Both the position numbers and the translations under genes were made by a program. A stretch of DNA of 38,494 nt from positions 1 to 38,494 of the forward strand of contig CAUJEY010000333.1 in NCBI GenBank assembly GCA_963169325.1. Direction: 5' to 3'. The notes under the pieces are model-generated. The model was not told the origin of the DNA and made no database searches. It saw nothing but the letters and a program-made list of their open reading frames with translations. The stretch's first letter is position 1. The number at the start of each line of letters is the position of its first letter. Below, in pieces: positions 24,841-33,185 of this stretch. Source of the DNA: Bacteroidota bacterium (GTDB taxonomy: Bacteria; Bacteroidota; Bacteroidia; Chitinophagales; Saprospiraceae).

Positions 24841-26004
24841 ATGATCCAACCAACACAACGCAACATCACCCTCCATTTCGCTCAACGGGCGATTATAACT
24901 CGAAAACTGGACAAATTACACTGTCCAGCCTGTTTGCTCCTGCTTTCCCTGTACGGCAGCCTGTATTGCGCCGCACAAAACCAGGTAACACCGCAAGGCC
25001 TTAAAACCGGCGCCTGGGTTGAAGCATACGAACTGTCGTCCGGTGTATTCCGGACTTCCGGTGAATATAAAATTGTACCCTTGCACAACTACGATATTAT
25101 CCGCTCGCTCGGCGAGGATACCTACGAGATCAGGTACAAGGGAGCAACGCCGCTGCTTTTCTTCGACGGACGTTACGGCGATAATATATCTGTAAAGGAC
25201 GGTATCTGGCAGACTTTTAATGAAAACGGAAGTTTACACAAAACCGACGGCTGGGAGAATGGCCTGAACGCATGGACCAAATATTTCGACGCTGGCGGCG
25301 ACATGATCCGCTATGAATATGAAGACTTCGAACACGATACCAGTTTCTATCTGACGTATAAAAACAAGCGGCTGTTCAAAAAAGCCTTTTATCCGCCGGA
25401 AAATAAAAATGAACAGGTGGAAATATACTATCCGGACGACCATTTGGTAATCCCGAATGCAGAGATGGACTTTTACGCCATACTTGGCAACAACACTGTT
25501 TATACCTATTATATCCCACTTACCTGTAAAAAAGACCTGAGCATTTTGTCCGTCACTTCGGACTCCGACTATCTCCGCGTAAGCCTTCCTTCAAAAACGT
25601 TACCGATGGAATTGCAGCCAATGGATACCATGACTGTTTTCCTTACATTTATGCCAACTCCGGCATCATCCGGTCAAAATGCAACGGTCACCATTGTAAC
25701 TTCGGAAGGGAACCCAAAATCATACACAATTTATGGTCACGTACAGTGCGCACACCTCGATAATAGAAACGTTGAGCATGTCAAGACGTTATCCTTATCG
25801 AAAAAGGCGGACCGGTATCTCGTTATTGCGCCGATGGGCACTGTTACGACAGCCTATATCCTGAACAGCGAAGGAGAGAAAAGGATATATGACATTCACC
25901 ATAACACTAAAATCGACCTGAATGAATTGGAAACCGGCGAACATCATTTGAGTATCTTCAGTTGCCATACCGGCGGGAAGATCAAACTGACGATTACGGA
26001 GTAA
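24841..26004 (+). CDS. Secreted MORN-like / DUF1573-like protein
   Basis: The 387-residue protein has a long charged N-terminus, then a signal peptide-like segment (about 29-45, ending CAAQ). Residues about 50-190 include DGIWQTFNENGSLHKTDGWENG, like MORN_2 repeats of Bacteroidota secreted proteins. Residues about 215-305 look like an Ig/ASH-type domain (LPMELQPMDTMTVFLTF, ATVTIVTSEGN). The last 60 residues form a beta-rich end domain. Function unknown; likely periplasmic or surface exposed. The true start may be downstream of 24841 at a non-ATG codon, because the signal peptide n-region is unusually long. Confidence 0.65.
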   Translation: MIQPTQRNITLHFAQRAIITRKLDKLHCPACLLLLSLYGSLYCAAQNQVTPQGLKTGAWVEAYELSSGVFRTSGEYKIVPLHNYDIIRSLGEDTYEIRYKGATPLLFFDGRYGDNISVKDGIWQTFNENGSLHKTDGWENGLNAWTKYFDAGGDMIRYEYEDFEHDTSFYLTYKNKRLFKKAFYPPENKNEQVEIYYPDDHLVIPNAEMDFYAILGNNTVYTYYIPLTCKKDLSILSVTSDSDYLRVSLPSKTLPMELQPMDTMTVFLTFMPTPASSGQNATVTIVTSEGNPKSYTIYGHVQCAHLDNRNVEHVKTLSLSKKADRYLVIAPMGTVTTAYILNSEGEKRIYDIHHNTKIDLNELETGEHHLSIFSCHTGGKIKLTITE

Positions 26005-26087
26005 ATCTTTTTAATGCTACGGCGAACCTCCAGCGCATTCCGATAATCACGTCAATCATTGACCCAAATCATTTCATGTGGTGTACG

Positions 26088-26114
26088 GCATATTTTATTT
26101 TGTATGAAATATGC
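26088..26114. promoter_or_regulatory. 8-bp dyad upstream of the DUF998 gene
   Basis: GCATATTT (26088-26095) and AAATATGC (26107-26114) are perfect complements with an 11-nt AT-rich spacer, 16 nt before the ATG at 26130. It could be an operator or weak hairpin. Confidence 0.3.
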
Positions 26115-26129
26115 TAAAAACAGCACACA

Positions 26130-26792
26130 ATGATACGAAAAGCCTTGCTCCTTTGCGGCATCCTGTCTTCGCTGCTCTATACGGGGATGAACATAATTGC
26201 GCCGATGTACTTTGAAGGGTACAGCTCCGCCGGACAAACGGTCAGCGAATTATCCGCGATCGGCGCGCCGACGAGGCCGGCATGGCTCGCTTGGGCCTTC
26301 GTTTACACTTTGCTTTTTATCGCCTTCGGGTGGGGCGTCCGGATGTCGGCCGGGCAAAATCGCGCGCTGCGCATCACGGGTGGGTTGATCCTCCTGTACG
26401 GCATAATCAGCCTTGCCTGGCCCTTTGCACCGATGCACCTCCGCGGGGCCGCGTTTTCACTGACTGACGCCCTGCATATTGCTATGGGGGCGGCGACCAT
26501 TCTCCTGATGATACTCATCATGGGTTATGGGGCAGGGGCATTCGATAAGCCGTTCCGCTACTATTCTATAGTGAGCCTCGTGATATACATCGCGTTCGGC
26601 GCCTTAACCGGGATAGATTCACCCAGGATCGCTAAAAACCTGCCGACACCCTGGATAGGTGTTTGGGAACGCATTATCATCGGGGATTTCCTGTTGTGGG
26701 TCGTGGTGCTGACCATTTTGCTCTTGCGCAGGAATGTTCCATCTGCTGAAGCGATGATATTTCACCACGGAGGCACGGAGACACGGAGATAA
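26130..26792 (+). CDS. DUF998 family membrane protein
   Basis: The 220-residue protein has six predicted membrane segments and the DUF998 hallmark SAGQTVSELSAIGAP after the first helix. The family has no established activity. Its last twelve residues (IFHHGGTETRR and neighbours) are encoded by a dispersed repeat also found downstream of NAMPT, so the original C-terminus was replaced or extended by repeat invasion. The stop codon lies within that repeat. Confidence 0.85.
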   Translation: MIRKALLLCGILSSLLYTGMNIIAPMYFEGYSSAGQTVSELSAIGAPTRPAWLAWAFVYTLLFIAFGWGVRMSAGQNRALRITGGLILLYGIISLAWPFAPMHLRGAAFSLTDALHIAMGAATILLMILIMGYGAGAFDKPFRYYSIVSLVIYIAFGALTGIDSPRIAKNLPTPWIGVWERIIIGDFLLWVVVLTILLLRRNVPSAEAMIFHHGGTETRR

Positions 26793-26822
26793 GAGGGGTT
26801 TTTAGACAGGATTTGCAGGATA
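26760..26822 (+). repeat. GGAGGCACGGAG dispersed repeat, copy 2
   Basis: It matches 24428-24490 in order: TTCACCA, GGAGGCACGGAG, GATAAGAG, T-run, TAGACAGGATT. This copy overlaps the end of the DUF998 gene and provides its stop. Confidence 0.7.
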
Positions 26823-26835
26823 CGTTGAAAACCAT

Positions 26836-26889
26836 TTTGACTTTTTCGGGAATGTATATACGTTTGTCAAAAATTAATTTTTGACAAAC
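26836..26889 (+). promoter_or_regulatory. Canonical Bacteroidota promoter with a 28-bp perfect palindrome
   Basis: TTTG at 26836-26839, a 19-nt spacer and TACGTTTG at 26859-26866 match the Bacteroidota promoter consensus. A perfect 28-bp palindrome (26862-26889; half-site GTTTGTCAAAAATT) overlaps the -7 box and start point and ends 1 nt before the ATG at 26891. It looks like an autorepressor site or a leader hairpin. Confidence 0.6.
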
Positions 26890-26890
26890 A

Positions 26891-27203
26891 ATGTACTCAA
26901 CAACACAAATTGCGAACCGATTCCGGGAAGTACTGCTAAACGGCACCTGGGTAGCCGGCACTAATTTTAAAGATCAATTATCGGACGTAAACTGGCAAAT
27001 CGCCACAACAAAACTCGGCGCTTTAAACACTATAGCCGCACTCACTTTCCATATTGAATACTATATCGCAGGCATAGTGAACGTATTGGAAGGCGGCTGA
27101 AAAATACGGAAACTATCAAAGGAATATTGATGCGATGATTGAACATAGTTATTATCATTTGGGTCAAATAGTTTTAATTAAAAAAATGTTGTTGGCAAGA
27201 TAA
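26891..27203 (+). pseudogene. DinB-like protein gene with internal deletion
   Basis: The first 69 codons (MYSTTQIANRFREVLLNGTW to IAGIVNVLEGG) match the start of DinB-like/YfiT-type proteins from Bacteroidota. The frame then stops. In another frame the DNA continues as EKYGNYQRNIDAMIEHSYYH and LGQIVLIKKMLLAR, the usual C-terminus of the same family. About 65 central codons are missing, so an out-of-frame deletion fused the two ends. The loss removes most of the four-helix fold, and a functional product is unlikely. Confidence 0.75.
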
Positions 27204-27295
27204 GAGGTGCCTGTTACAAAACACTGCTATTCTGTCACATAAAATGTACTGATTTCATAAAACTCACACTCTATAATCACAATTAACTCAATCAA

Positions 27296-28474
27296 ATGCA
27301 AAAATTCTTCGAATCCGTCGGCTTCCAGTTTTCTGCTGAACAGTATGGCATTTTTATAACAAATGGCGGTACCGCCTTATACGACGATTTAGTTGAATTG
27401 GTGCATTATCACGCATCTGGGGGACAAAGCGTCGTTCAATCCGTGGCGAAGATATTGTTGAAAGAAAACTTTTCCGGCGAGATTATTACATTTTTGAAAT
27501 CCCAGACAGCAGAAATGTTATCAGATAAAGAATTTTTTGCGTTAATAGTAAGCGCAAACACCGGTGAAAAAATACCGGTGGAAGCCCTTCCGGCTGCCGC
27601 ACCTGAGGAGGAATATGTTTGGAGAGAATTTAACTTATCCAGTGTGGAAGAATATGAACAGGCCTTTAAAGAAGTTAAACTGGAGCATAAATGGTCGTTT
27701 TTTAAAGAACAGTTGAAACCCGAGATCAGGCTTGAACTGACGAAAACCGACGAAATCGATATCCCGGTGGCCTGCTCAAAAATTGGAGGAAAACCAGACC
27801 TGCCCGATGATATTTCCTGGCCGGTTGAAAATAACGAAGCCCCCCTATCCTTTTTGGCTCAAATTAACCTTGCTGAAATAGCTCCGGCCGGCTTTAACAC
27901 AGAACTACCCACAAGCGGAATGCTCTATTTTTTCTATTCAAGTACACAAGAATCCTGGGGCGGAGAAATAGAAGGGGCAGATAAATTCAAATCATTCTAT
28001 CTCAAAGATACACATGGGCTCAAACGCAGGGATTTTCCAGAATTTTTAGTGGAAGGCATTTTTCCATCCTGTGCCGTTCGATTTAGGTACGGATACGGGT
28101 TACCCAATTGGGAATACGATTTTGTAGCGAAAAACCTGGAAAAATCAGAACAATATCCATACATCGATGTATCCAGTGTGCATAACAGGACTAGAACCAA
28201 ATTGCTGGGTCACGCTAACAGTGTCCAGGGACCTATGGAATTTGAATGCGAACAGGTAACCAAAGGCTATACCTGGAAAGATACCAAAAATGAAAAAATC
28301 AAACAAGAAATAAAGGAACACCAATATGACTGGACTTTACTTTTTCAGTTAGATAGTGAACGCGAAGCAGAAATGTGTTGGGGTGATGTGGGCAGGTTAT
28401 TTTTTTGGATTCGGAAATCCGATTTGAAAAAACATCATTTTGAAAAAACCTGGATGATTTTGCAATGTGGGTAA
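27296..28474 (+). CDS. DUF1963 (YwqG-like) protein
   Basis: The 392-residue cytoplasmic protein has the DUF1963 core in its second half: KIGGKPDLPDDISWP (about 162-176), PLSFLAQINLAEIAP, LPTSGMLYFFY, LLGHANSVQGPME (about 304-316) and WTLLFQLDSE...CWGDVGRLFFWI. The first 150 residues form a helical region without a known domain. YwqG-type proteins have no established activity and are common near toxin-immunity genes. The gene stands alone, convergent with the ATPase gene only 21 bp downstream. Confidence 0.85.
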   Translation: MQKFFESVGFQFSAEQYGIFITNGGTALYDDLVELVHYHASGGQSVVQSVAKILLKENFSGEIITFLKSQTAEMLSDKEFFALIVSANTGEKIPVEALPAAAPEEEYVWREFNLSSVEEYEQAFKEVKLEHKWSFFKEQLKPEIRLELTKTDEIDIPVACSKIGGKPDLPDDISWPVENNEAPLSFLAQINLAEIAPAGFNTELPTSGMLYFFYSSTQESWGGEIEGADKFKSFYLKDTHGLKRRDFPEFLVEGIFPSCAVRFRYGYGLPNWEYDFVAKNLEKSEQYPYIDVSSVHNRTRTKLLGHANSVQGPMEFECEQVTKGYTWKDTKNEKIKQEIKEHQYDWTLLFQLDSEREAEMCWGDVGRLFFWIRKSDLKKHHFEKTWMILQCG

Positions 28475-28495
28475 TTTTCCCCCCCGGAACAACCG

Positions 28496-29908
28496 TCAAA
28501 ACAACACCTCTATCGTCAGCGCGTTCTGCACCAAACCGCCGGTGTGTCCGCCCGGCGTGACACCAAAAGTTGTGATAAGCGTTAAAAAAATCGCTTTTTT
28601 TGTTTGCGTGGCCGATTTGAAGACGCCAATTTTAGTGCGCAAGTCTTCGGCATAACGTTTGTCTATTTCAAACACATTCATCGAAAATTTCATTTCGCAT
28701 AGGTTAATCACTTGGTCGCGGCGATCAATAACCAGATCAACCTGCGCTTTTTGCCCGCCGGATTCGCCGATCCAGGCAGACGACCGCGTTTGCACCCCGC
28801 TGATGCCTAATGCTTGTTTGATTCGGTCGAGGTGTGCGAGGCAAACCTGCTCAAAAGCATAACCGCTCCAGGCCCGTACTTCCGGGTTGTCGAGTGCATT
28901 CAGCCAGAAATTTTTGTCTAATTCACTGCTGTCCCTGATAAATTTTAAATAGAATAGCGAGTAGAAATCGGTCAGTTGATACAGGATATAGCGATCTTTT
29001 TTACCGAATGCCGGATATTTTTTGATAAAACTGCTCTCTTCCAATTCCCGCAATGTTTTGGTTGCACTACCGCCATCGCTGAATTTGGCGCGTTTCAGGA
29101 GCTCGCTGCGCTCCAAACCTTTGGCATTTTTTGCCAGTGCCTCGATGATGGCAATGTGTTTTCCGGCATTTTTAAATAAAGAAGCATAGAGGTTGTCAAA
29201 TTCCTTACGCAACATACCACGTGGCGAAAAACAAAGGTCATTGATGTTTTGAGCAACGCTCTTCCCCGGATCGATTAAATCCAGATAAAAGGGAATACCG
29301 CCCAATGCCATATACAACTGGACGATTTGATAACGGTTGTAATTGGCAGATTTTTGTTGCAGGAACGCCTCACATTCGCTAAGGGTGAAAGGTTCTAGTT
29401 GGATGCGATGCGTCACGCGGTTATGCAGGCCGCCCCGGTTGTTGATAAGGTTATTGATCATCCAGGAAGCTGCAGAGCCGCATACGATAAGCAGCACATC
29501 GCGCCGGGCGCTTGCCCAACTGTTCCAAAAATGTTCCAGGGCCGGGATAAAGCCCGCTTTCGGCACGTCGAGCCACGGGAGCTCATCCAGAAACAACACC
29601 TTTTGAACATCCGCACTGCGTTCAAGCGCTGTAATCAGGTATTGAAAAGCCTGAAACCAGTCTGCCGGCATCGGTTTATCTTCCAACCAGGGAAAATGCC
29701 GGACCAGACCGGCATAAAAATTGGCCAGTTGTGGTTGCAGTCCCACGTTGGCAATTCCCGTCACCTGAAAGGTAAACTTTCCCTCAAACACATGGCGAAT
29801 CAGGAAGGTTTTCCCAATCCTGCGTCGCCCATAAACGGCCACAAATGCCGATTTGCCCGCCTGGTCCAAAGCGTGTAAAACGGCGAGTTCTTCTTCCCTT
29901 CCTACCAT
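28496..29908 (-). CDS. AAA-family ATPase with nuclease-like C-terminal domain
   Basis: The 470-residue protein has Walker A GRRRIGKT (about 27-34), Walker B VLFLDELPW (about 104-112) and sensor CGSAASWM, typical of the archaeal-type ATPase/AAA_14 group. The C-terminal part has QVDLVIDRRDQVINLCEMKFS (about 411-431), the D...E.K pattern of PD-(D/E)XK-like folds. Such stand-alone proteins are frequent in Bacteroidota; their job is unknown, and a mobile or defence link is only suspected. I prefer ATG at 29908 (MVGREEEL), the usual family start, over 29950, which adds 14 residues. Confidence 0.8.
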   Translation of the reverse strand: MVGREEELAVLHALDQAGKSAFVAVYGRRRIGKTFLIRHVFEGKFTFQVTGIANVGLQPQLANFYAGLVRHFPWLEDKPMPADWFQAFQYLITALERSADVQKVLFLDELPWLDVPKAGFIPALEHFWNSWASARRDVLLIVCGSAASWMINNLINNRGGLHNRVTHRIQLEPFTLSECEAFLQQKSANYNRYQIVQLYMALGGIPFYLDLIDPGKSVAQNINDLCFSPRGMLRKEFDNLYASLFKNAGKHIAIIEALAKNAKGLERSELLKRAKFSDGGSATKTLRELEESSFIKKYPAFGKKDRYILYQLTDFYSLFYLKFIRDSSELDKNFWLNALDNPEVRAWSGYAFEQVCLAHLDRIKQALGISGVQTRSSAWIGESGGQKAQVDLVIDRRDQVINLCEMKFSMNVFEIDKRYAEDLRTKIGVFKSATQTKKAIFLTLITTFGVTPGGHTGGLVQNALTIEVLF

Positions 29909-29959
29909 TGCGCTGATTTTTAGGTACAAAACTGGCGTAAAGTTAAGCAAAAAACAAAT

Positions 29960-30043
29960 TAACCGCTGATTTCATAGGCCAAAACCAGCGGTTAGTTCAT
30001 ATTTTTTCAGATTACCCGCTGATTTGTACGCCTGAACCCGGCG
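29960..30043. repeat. Small hairpin and direct repeat upstream of the ATPase gene
   Basis: TAACCGCTG (29960-29968) and CAGCGGTTA (29986-29994) form 9-bp arms. A related text, CCCGCTGATTTGTACGCC, recurs at about 30017. The gap 29909-30075 has no gene. Confidence 0.5.
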
Positions 30044-30075
30044 CGACAACCTCCAATCTTTTCGAAATTGTTCTA

Positions 30076-30678
30076 TTACCACACCCCCGGAATCAACCGC
30101 TTCACCTGTTTTTCATAGTCCAGATACGCCTGTCCGAATTGCAAACGCAGTTTTTTTTCTTCATAATATATTCCGAAAGGGAGATAAAGCAACACACTCG
30201 CGAGCAGCACCAAGGCCGATATTTTGGGGAAAATAAAGAAAAAACCCGCTAAAATCAACACCGTGGCCAAATACAGCGGGTGCCGTACGAGGGCATTGAC
30301 ACCCGAGGTGTTCAGGGTGCTATGGTCGGGGGTGGCAATTTTTCGCTTCATTTGCTGGGTGCCTGTGAATTCACCCAAATCGTATTGCCGCAGCGAAGCG
30401 AGGCCTAACCAGGCGCCGGGCGCGAGGAGAACGAAGGCCACCCCGTAGGTCCACACATTTTTTTCAAACAAAAAACCGGCCGGCCGGCTGAACATCCAGC
30501 CCAGTAACAAGAGCAGTAGTACGGCGGCAACGACATTGTACATCAGCCGGTAAAAACGGAAATGGCTGCCCAGCCGGTCGGCAAACCACCTTTTGACGCG
30601 GTCCGCCGCCAGCACGCTGTGCAGGGCGAAGTAGACGAAGAGCAGGGCAAAAACGAGGAGATAATGATAAGTGGGCAT
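30076..30678 (-). CDS. Isoprenylcysteine methyltransferase-like membrane protein
   Basis: The 200-residue inner-membrane protein has about five helices and the PEMT/ICMT-type text ALVRHPLYLATVLILAGF (about 129-146), where the RHP and the region after it bind S-adenosylmethionine, and a C-terminal EEKKLRLQFGQAYLDYEKQV. The substrate is unknown; bacterial members are also annotated as NnrU-like. The ATG at 30678 gives a family-like start; the open frame continues upstream to 31275 across the divergent pirin gene and is spurious there. A TACCTTTG box on the minus strand (30708-30715) fits its promoter. Confidence 0.8.
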   Translation of the reverse strand: MPTYHYLLVFALLFVYFALHSVLAADRVKRWFADRLGSHFRFYRLMYNVVAAVLLLLLLGWMFSRPAGFLFEKNVWTYGVAFVLLAPGAWLGLASLRQYDLGEFTGTQQMKRKIATPDHSTLNTSGVNALVRHPLYLATVLILAGFFFIFPKISALVLLASVLLYLPFGIYYEEKKLRLQFGQAYLDYEKQVKRLIPGVW

Positions 30679-30707
30679 CGTATCATGATAAATGAGAGCG
30701 ATTATGG

Positions 30708-30715
30708 CAAAGGTA
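30708..30715 (-). promoter_or_regulatory. -7 box of the methyltransferase-like gene
   Basis: The minus strand reads TACCTTTG, a perfect TAnnTTTG. The predicted start point is about 20 nt before the ATG at 30678. No clear -33 TTTG lies at the usual distance. Confidence 0.45.
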
Positions 30716-30811
30716 CAAGGCGTCCAGTTGTATACCCACCACTCCAAAGCAATAAACTTTCCAGGGCAATATTCGTTTATTGCACCGTCAATCACGAATT
30801 TCACCGCAATC

Positions 30812-31954
30812 ATGAGCAAACCGGACAACAATCGCCGCGGCTTTTTAGCCAAATTTTCCCTCGGCCTGCTAACCACCTGGCTGGGATTCCCTTCCACCAG
30901 CCGGTCTAAATCAAACATCGAAAACAACGAAAACATGCACGCCGATCCGATCAAAGCCGTAAAAGCAATGGGTTTCGCCTGGGAAACCCTCGATCCCTTC
31001 CTGTTTTGCGTACACCATGAAGATAAATTTCCGATAGGGAATGATGAAATGGGGCCTGCCGCATCCCTGAAAGGCCGCAGCCTGGGCGACGATTTTATCA
31101 TCAAGGACGGCTGGCGCATGTACCACGGCAAAAAGGTACCGGGTTTTCCGGGGCATCCGCACCGGGGATTTGAAACCATCACTATTGTGCGCGACGGCAT
31201 CGTGGACCACGCCGATTCGTTGGGCGCCTCCGGCAGGTATGGCGAGGGCGATGTGCAATGGATGACCGCCGGCAAGGGCGTTCAGCATTCCGAGATGTTC
31301 CCCTTGCTGAAAAAAGACGAAGAAAACCCGATGGAACTTTTCCAAATATGGCTCAACCTGCCCAAGAAAAACAAGATGGTGGAGCCGCATTTCAAGATGT
31401 TGTGGGGCAGCAAAATCCCGAAATACACGCATACCGATTCTAAAGGGCAACCAACGGAAGTGGAGGTGATTGCCGGAAAATTGGGCGGCCATACCGCGCC
31501 CGCCCCGCCGCCCGACTCCTGGGCTGCCGATGCCGCCAATGAAGTGGCTATTTTCAATATGAAATTAGCGCCAAATGCATCCTTCATGCTGCCCAGAGCG
31601 GGCAAGGAGATTAACCGCTCGCTCTATTTCTATACGGGCAGTCAAATCACGTTGGCCGGGAAAAAGATCGACGCCTACCATTCCGTTGTGGTGCAATCCG
31701 ATATCGATTTGGTGATTGAAAACGGCGACGCCGAAGCGCGTATCCTCGTTTTACAGGGCAAACCGATTCAGGAACCGGTGATCCAATACGGCCCATTTGT
31801 GATGAACACCAAGGAGGAAATTCAGCAGGCCTTCAACGATTACCATGCGACCCAGTTTGGCGGTTGGCCCTGGAAAAAATACGACCAGGTGCATGACCGT
31901 GCCGAAGGCCGTTTTGCGCGCCATGCGGACGGGACGTTTGAGCAGGGGGCGTAA
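30812..31954 (+). CDS. Pirin family protein with N-terminal export-like signal
   Basis: The 380-residue protein has the pirin cupin fold with metal ligands in HPHRGFE (115-121) and QHSEM (158-162). Pirins are iron-binding proteins; some have quercetinase activity. This one is longer than the usual 230-290 residues and starts with NRRGFLAKFSLGLLTTW, which resembles a twin-arginine signal, so it may be exported. I chose ATG at 30812 for that signal; the open frame begins at 30692. It is divergent from the methyltransferase-like gene and followed 73 bp later by the DUF1295 gene. Confidence 0.85.
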   Translation: MSKPDNNRRGFLAKFSLGLLTTWLGFPSTSRSKSNIENNENMHADPIKAVKAMGFAWETLDPFLFCVHHEDKFPIGNDEMGPAASLKGRSLGDDFIIKDGWRMYHGKKVPGFPGHPHRGFETITIVRDGIVDHADSLGASGRYGEGDVQWMTAGKGVQHSEMFPLLKKDEENPMELFQIWLNLPKKNKMVEPHFKMLWGSKIPKYTHTDSKGQPTEVEVIAGKLGGHTAPAPPPDSWAADAANEVAIFNMKLAPNASFMLPRAGKEINRSLYFYTGSQITLAGKKIDAYHSVVVQSDIDLVIENGDAEARILVLQGKPIQEPVIQYGPFVMNTKEEIQQAFNDYHATQFGGWPWKKYDQVHDRAEGRFARHADGTFEQGA

Positions 31955-32027
31955 GGGGGTTTTGGTAAACCGCGAGCAGGTTTTTAATCAGATTGATGTT
32001 AGTTTTACCCCCGCAAAACGAAAACCC

Positions 32028-32945
32028 ATGCTGCGCACTATCCTCGTCCTGATCGCCACCCTGATCGCCTTGCCCGTTGTGGCTTTTTATTACGACCAGC
32101 CCCTCAACCCCGAACAATGGGCCGCGGTAAAAACCCTTTTTCAGGCAATGCTGATCATTGCCCTCCTGTGTTTTGCCGTCAGCGAAATCACCCGCAACTA
32201 CAGTCAGGTAGACAAACTCTGGAGCCTGCTTCCCATCGGCTATGCCTGGTACGTAGCCATTCAGGCCGGCTTCGAGACCCGTACCACGCTGATGGCAACC
32301 TTAGTAACCCTGTGGGGTTTGCGGCTGACGTACAATTTCGCCCGGCGCGGTGGCTACCACTGGCCTCCCTGGCACGGCGAAGAAGACTATCGCTGGGCTG
32401 TGCTGCGCCAAAATCCCCTCCTGAACAAACGCCTGCCCTGGACGGCCTTCAACCTGTTTTTTATTTCCCTGTACCAAAATACCCTGATCCTGTTGTTTAC
32501 GCTACCGGTGATCGTGGCCTGGCAGGGGCGGAATACTCCCCTGAACGCGCTGGATGCAGCAGCGGCCTTGCTTATGTTCGGTTTCATCGTTTTAGAAACG
32601 GTAGCCGATCAGCAACAATGGAATTTTCATCAGGAAAAATACCGCCGCCGCCAGGCCGGCGAACCCCTCGGCGAATACGCCCGGGGCTTTTGCACATCGG
32701 GCCTCTGGGGCCGGGTGCGCCACCCCAATTACGCCGCCGAACAGGCGCTTTGGCTGAGTTATTACCTGTTCAGCGTGGCTGCCACGGGCCGTTGGCTCAA
32801 CTGGTCGCTGGCCGGTGGCATCTTGCTCCTGCTGTTGTTTCTGGGCAGTTCTGACTTTAGTGAAAAAATTTCGGCGGGGAAATATCCGGAGTACAAGGCG
32901 TATCAAAAGCGGGTGCCGCGGTTTTGGCCAACATTATTCAGTTAA
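32028..32945 (+). CDS. DUF1295 / steroid reductase-like membrane protein
   Basis: The 305-residue protein has about seven membrane segments and the DUF1295 texts SQVDKLWSLLPIGYAWY, WGLRLTYNFARRGGYHW, and near the end LWGRVRHPNYAAEQALW and YPEYKAYQKRVPRFWP. The family resembles steroid 5-alpha-reductases and probably binds NADPH; substrate unknown. The ATG at 32028 gives a hydrophobic first helix. The open frame upstream (from 31845) overlaps the pirin gene and is not supported. Confidence 0.85.
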   Translation: MLRTILVLIATLIALPVVAFYYDQPLNPEQWAAVKTLFQAMLIIALLCFAVSEITRNYSQVDKLWSLLPIGYAWYVAIQAGFETRTTLMATLVTLWGLRLTYNFARRGGYHWPPWHGEEDYRWAVLRQNPLLNKRLPWTAFNLFFISLYQNTLILLFTLPVIVAWQGRNTPLNALDAAAALLMFGFIVLETVADQQQWNFHQEKYRRRQAGEPLGEYARGFCTSGLWGRVRHPNYAAEQALWLSYYLFSVAATGRWLNWSLAGGILLLLLFLGSSDFSEKISAGKYPEYKAYQKRVPRFWPTLFS

Positions 32946-33054
32946 CAAAAAAAAAGGCGCCACCCATCGGCAGCGCCCGTTCCAGATTAAGGAACTACTT
33001 AATTAAAGAACACCTGTAAAGTTCAGGGCGCCACTTTAATTCAATATTACCCCA

Positions 33055-33100
33055 AGATTAAGTTTTGGTTAAGTCCAAAAACTTAACATTAACTTAATCT
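33055..33100 (+). promoter_or_regulatory. PhoB-like box cluster upstream of the phosphate genes
   Basis: Two direct repeats spaced exactly 11 bp, ACTTAAC (33081-33087) and ACTTAAT (33092-33098), are mirrored by ATTAAGT (33057-33063) and GTTAAGT (33068-33074), also 11 bp apart. Together they form an imperfect 46-bp dyad. An 11-bp period is typical of PhoB/OmpR-type binding. A -7-like GAATTTTG lies at 33131-33138. The gap 32946-33185 has no gene. Confidence 0.55.
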
Positions 33101-33185
33101 TGAAATCGCCCGCTGTCCGAGGGCGGTTCGGAATTTTGCGCCGTTGTTTTTTTTAATCCTTTGCTACTTAATTTAAAGAACTTTC

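Noticed and set aside
30679-31275. N-terminal extension of the methyltransferase-like frame
   Set aside because: It runs antisense through the pirin gene and is not family-like; the real start is at 30678.
31845-32027. Upstream extension of the DUF1295 protein
   Set aside because: It overlaps the end of the pirin gene, and its residues are Arg-rich and unlike the family; the ATG at 32028 begins a hydrophobic helix.
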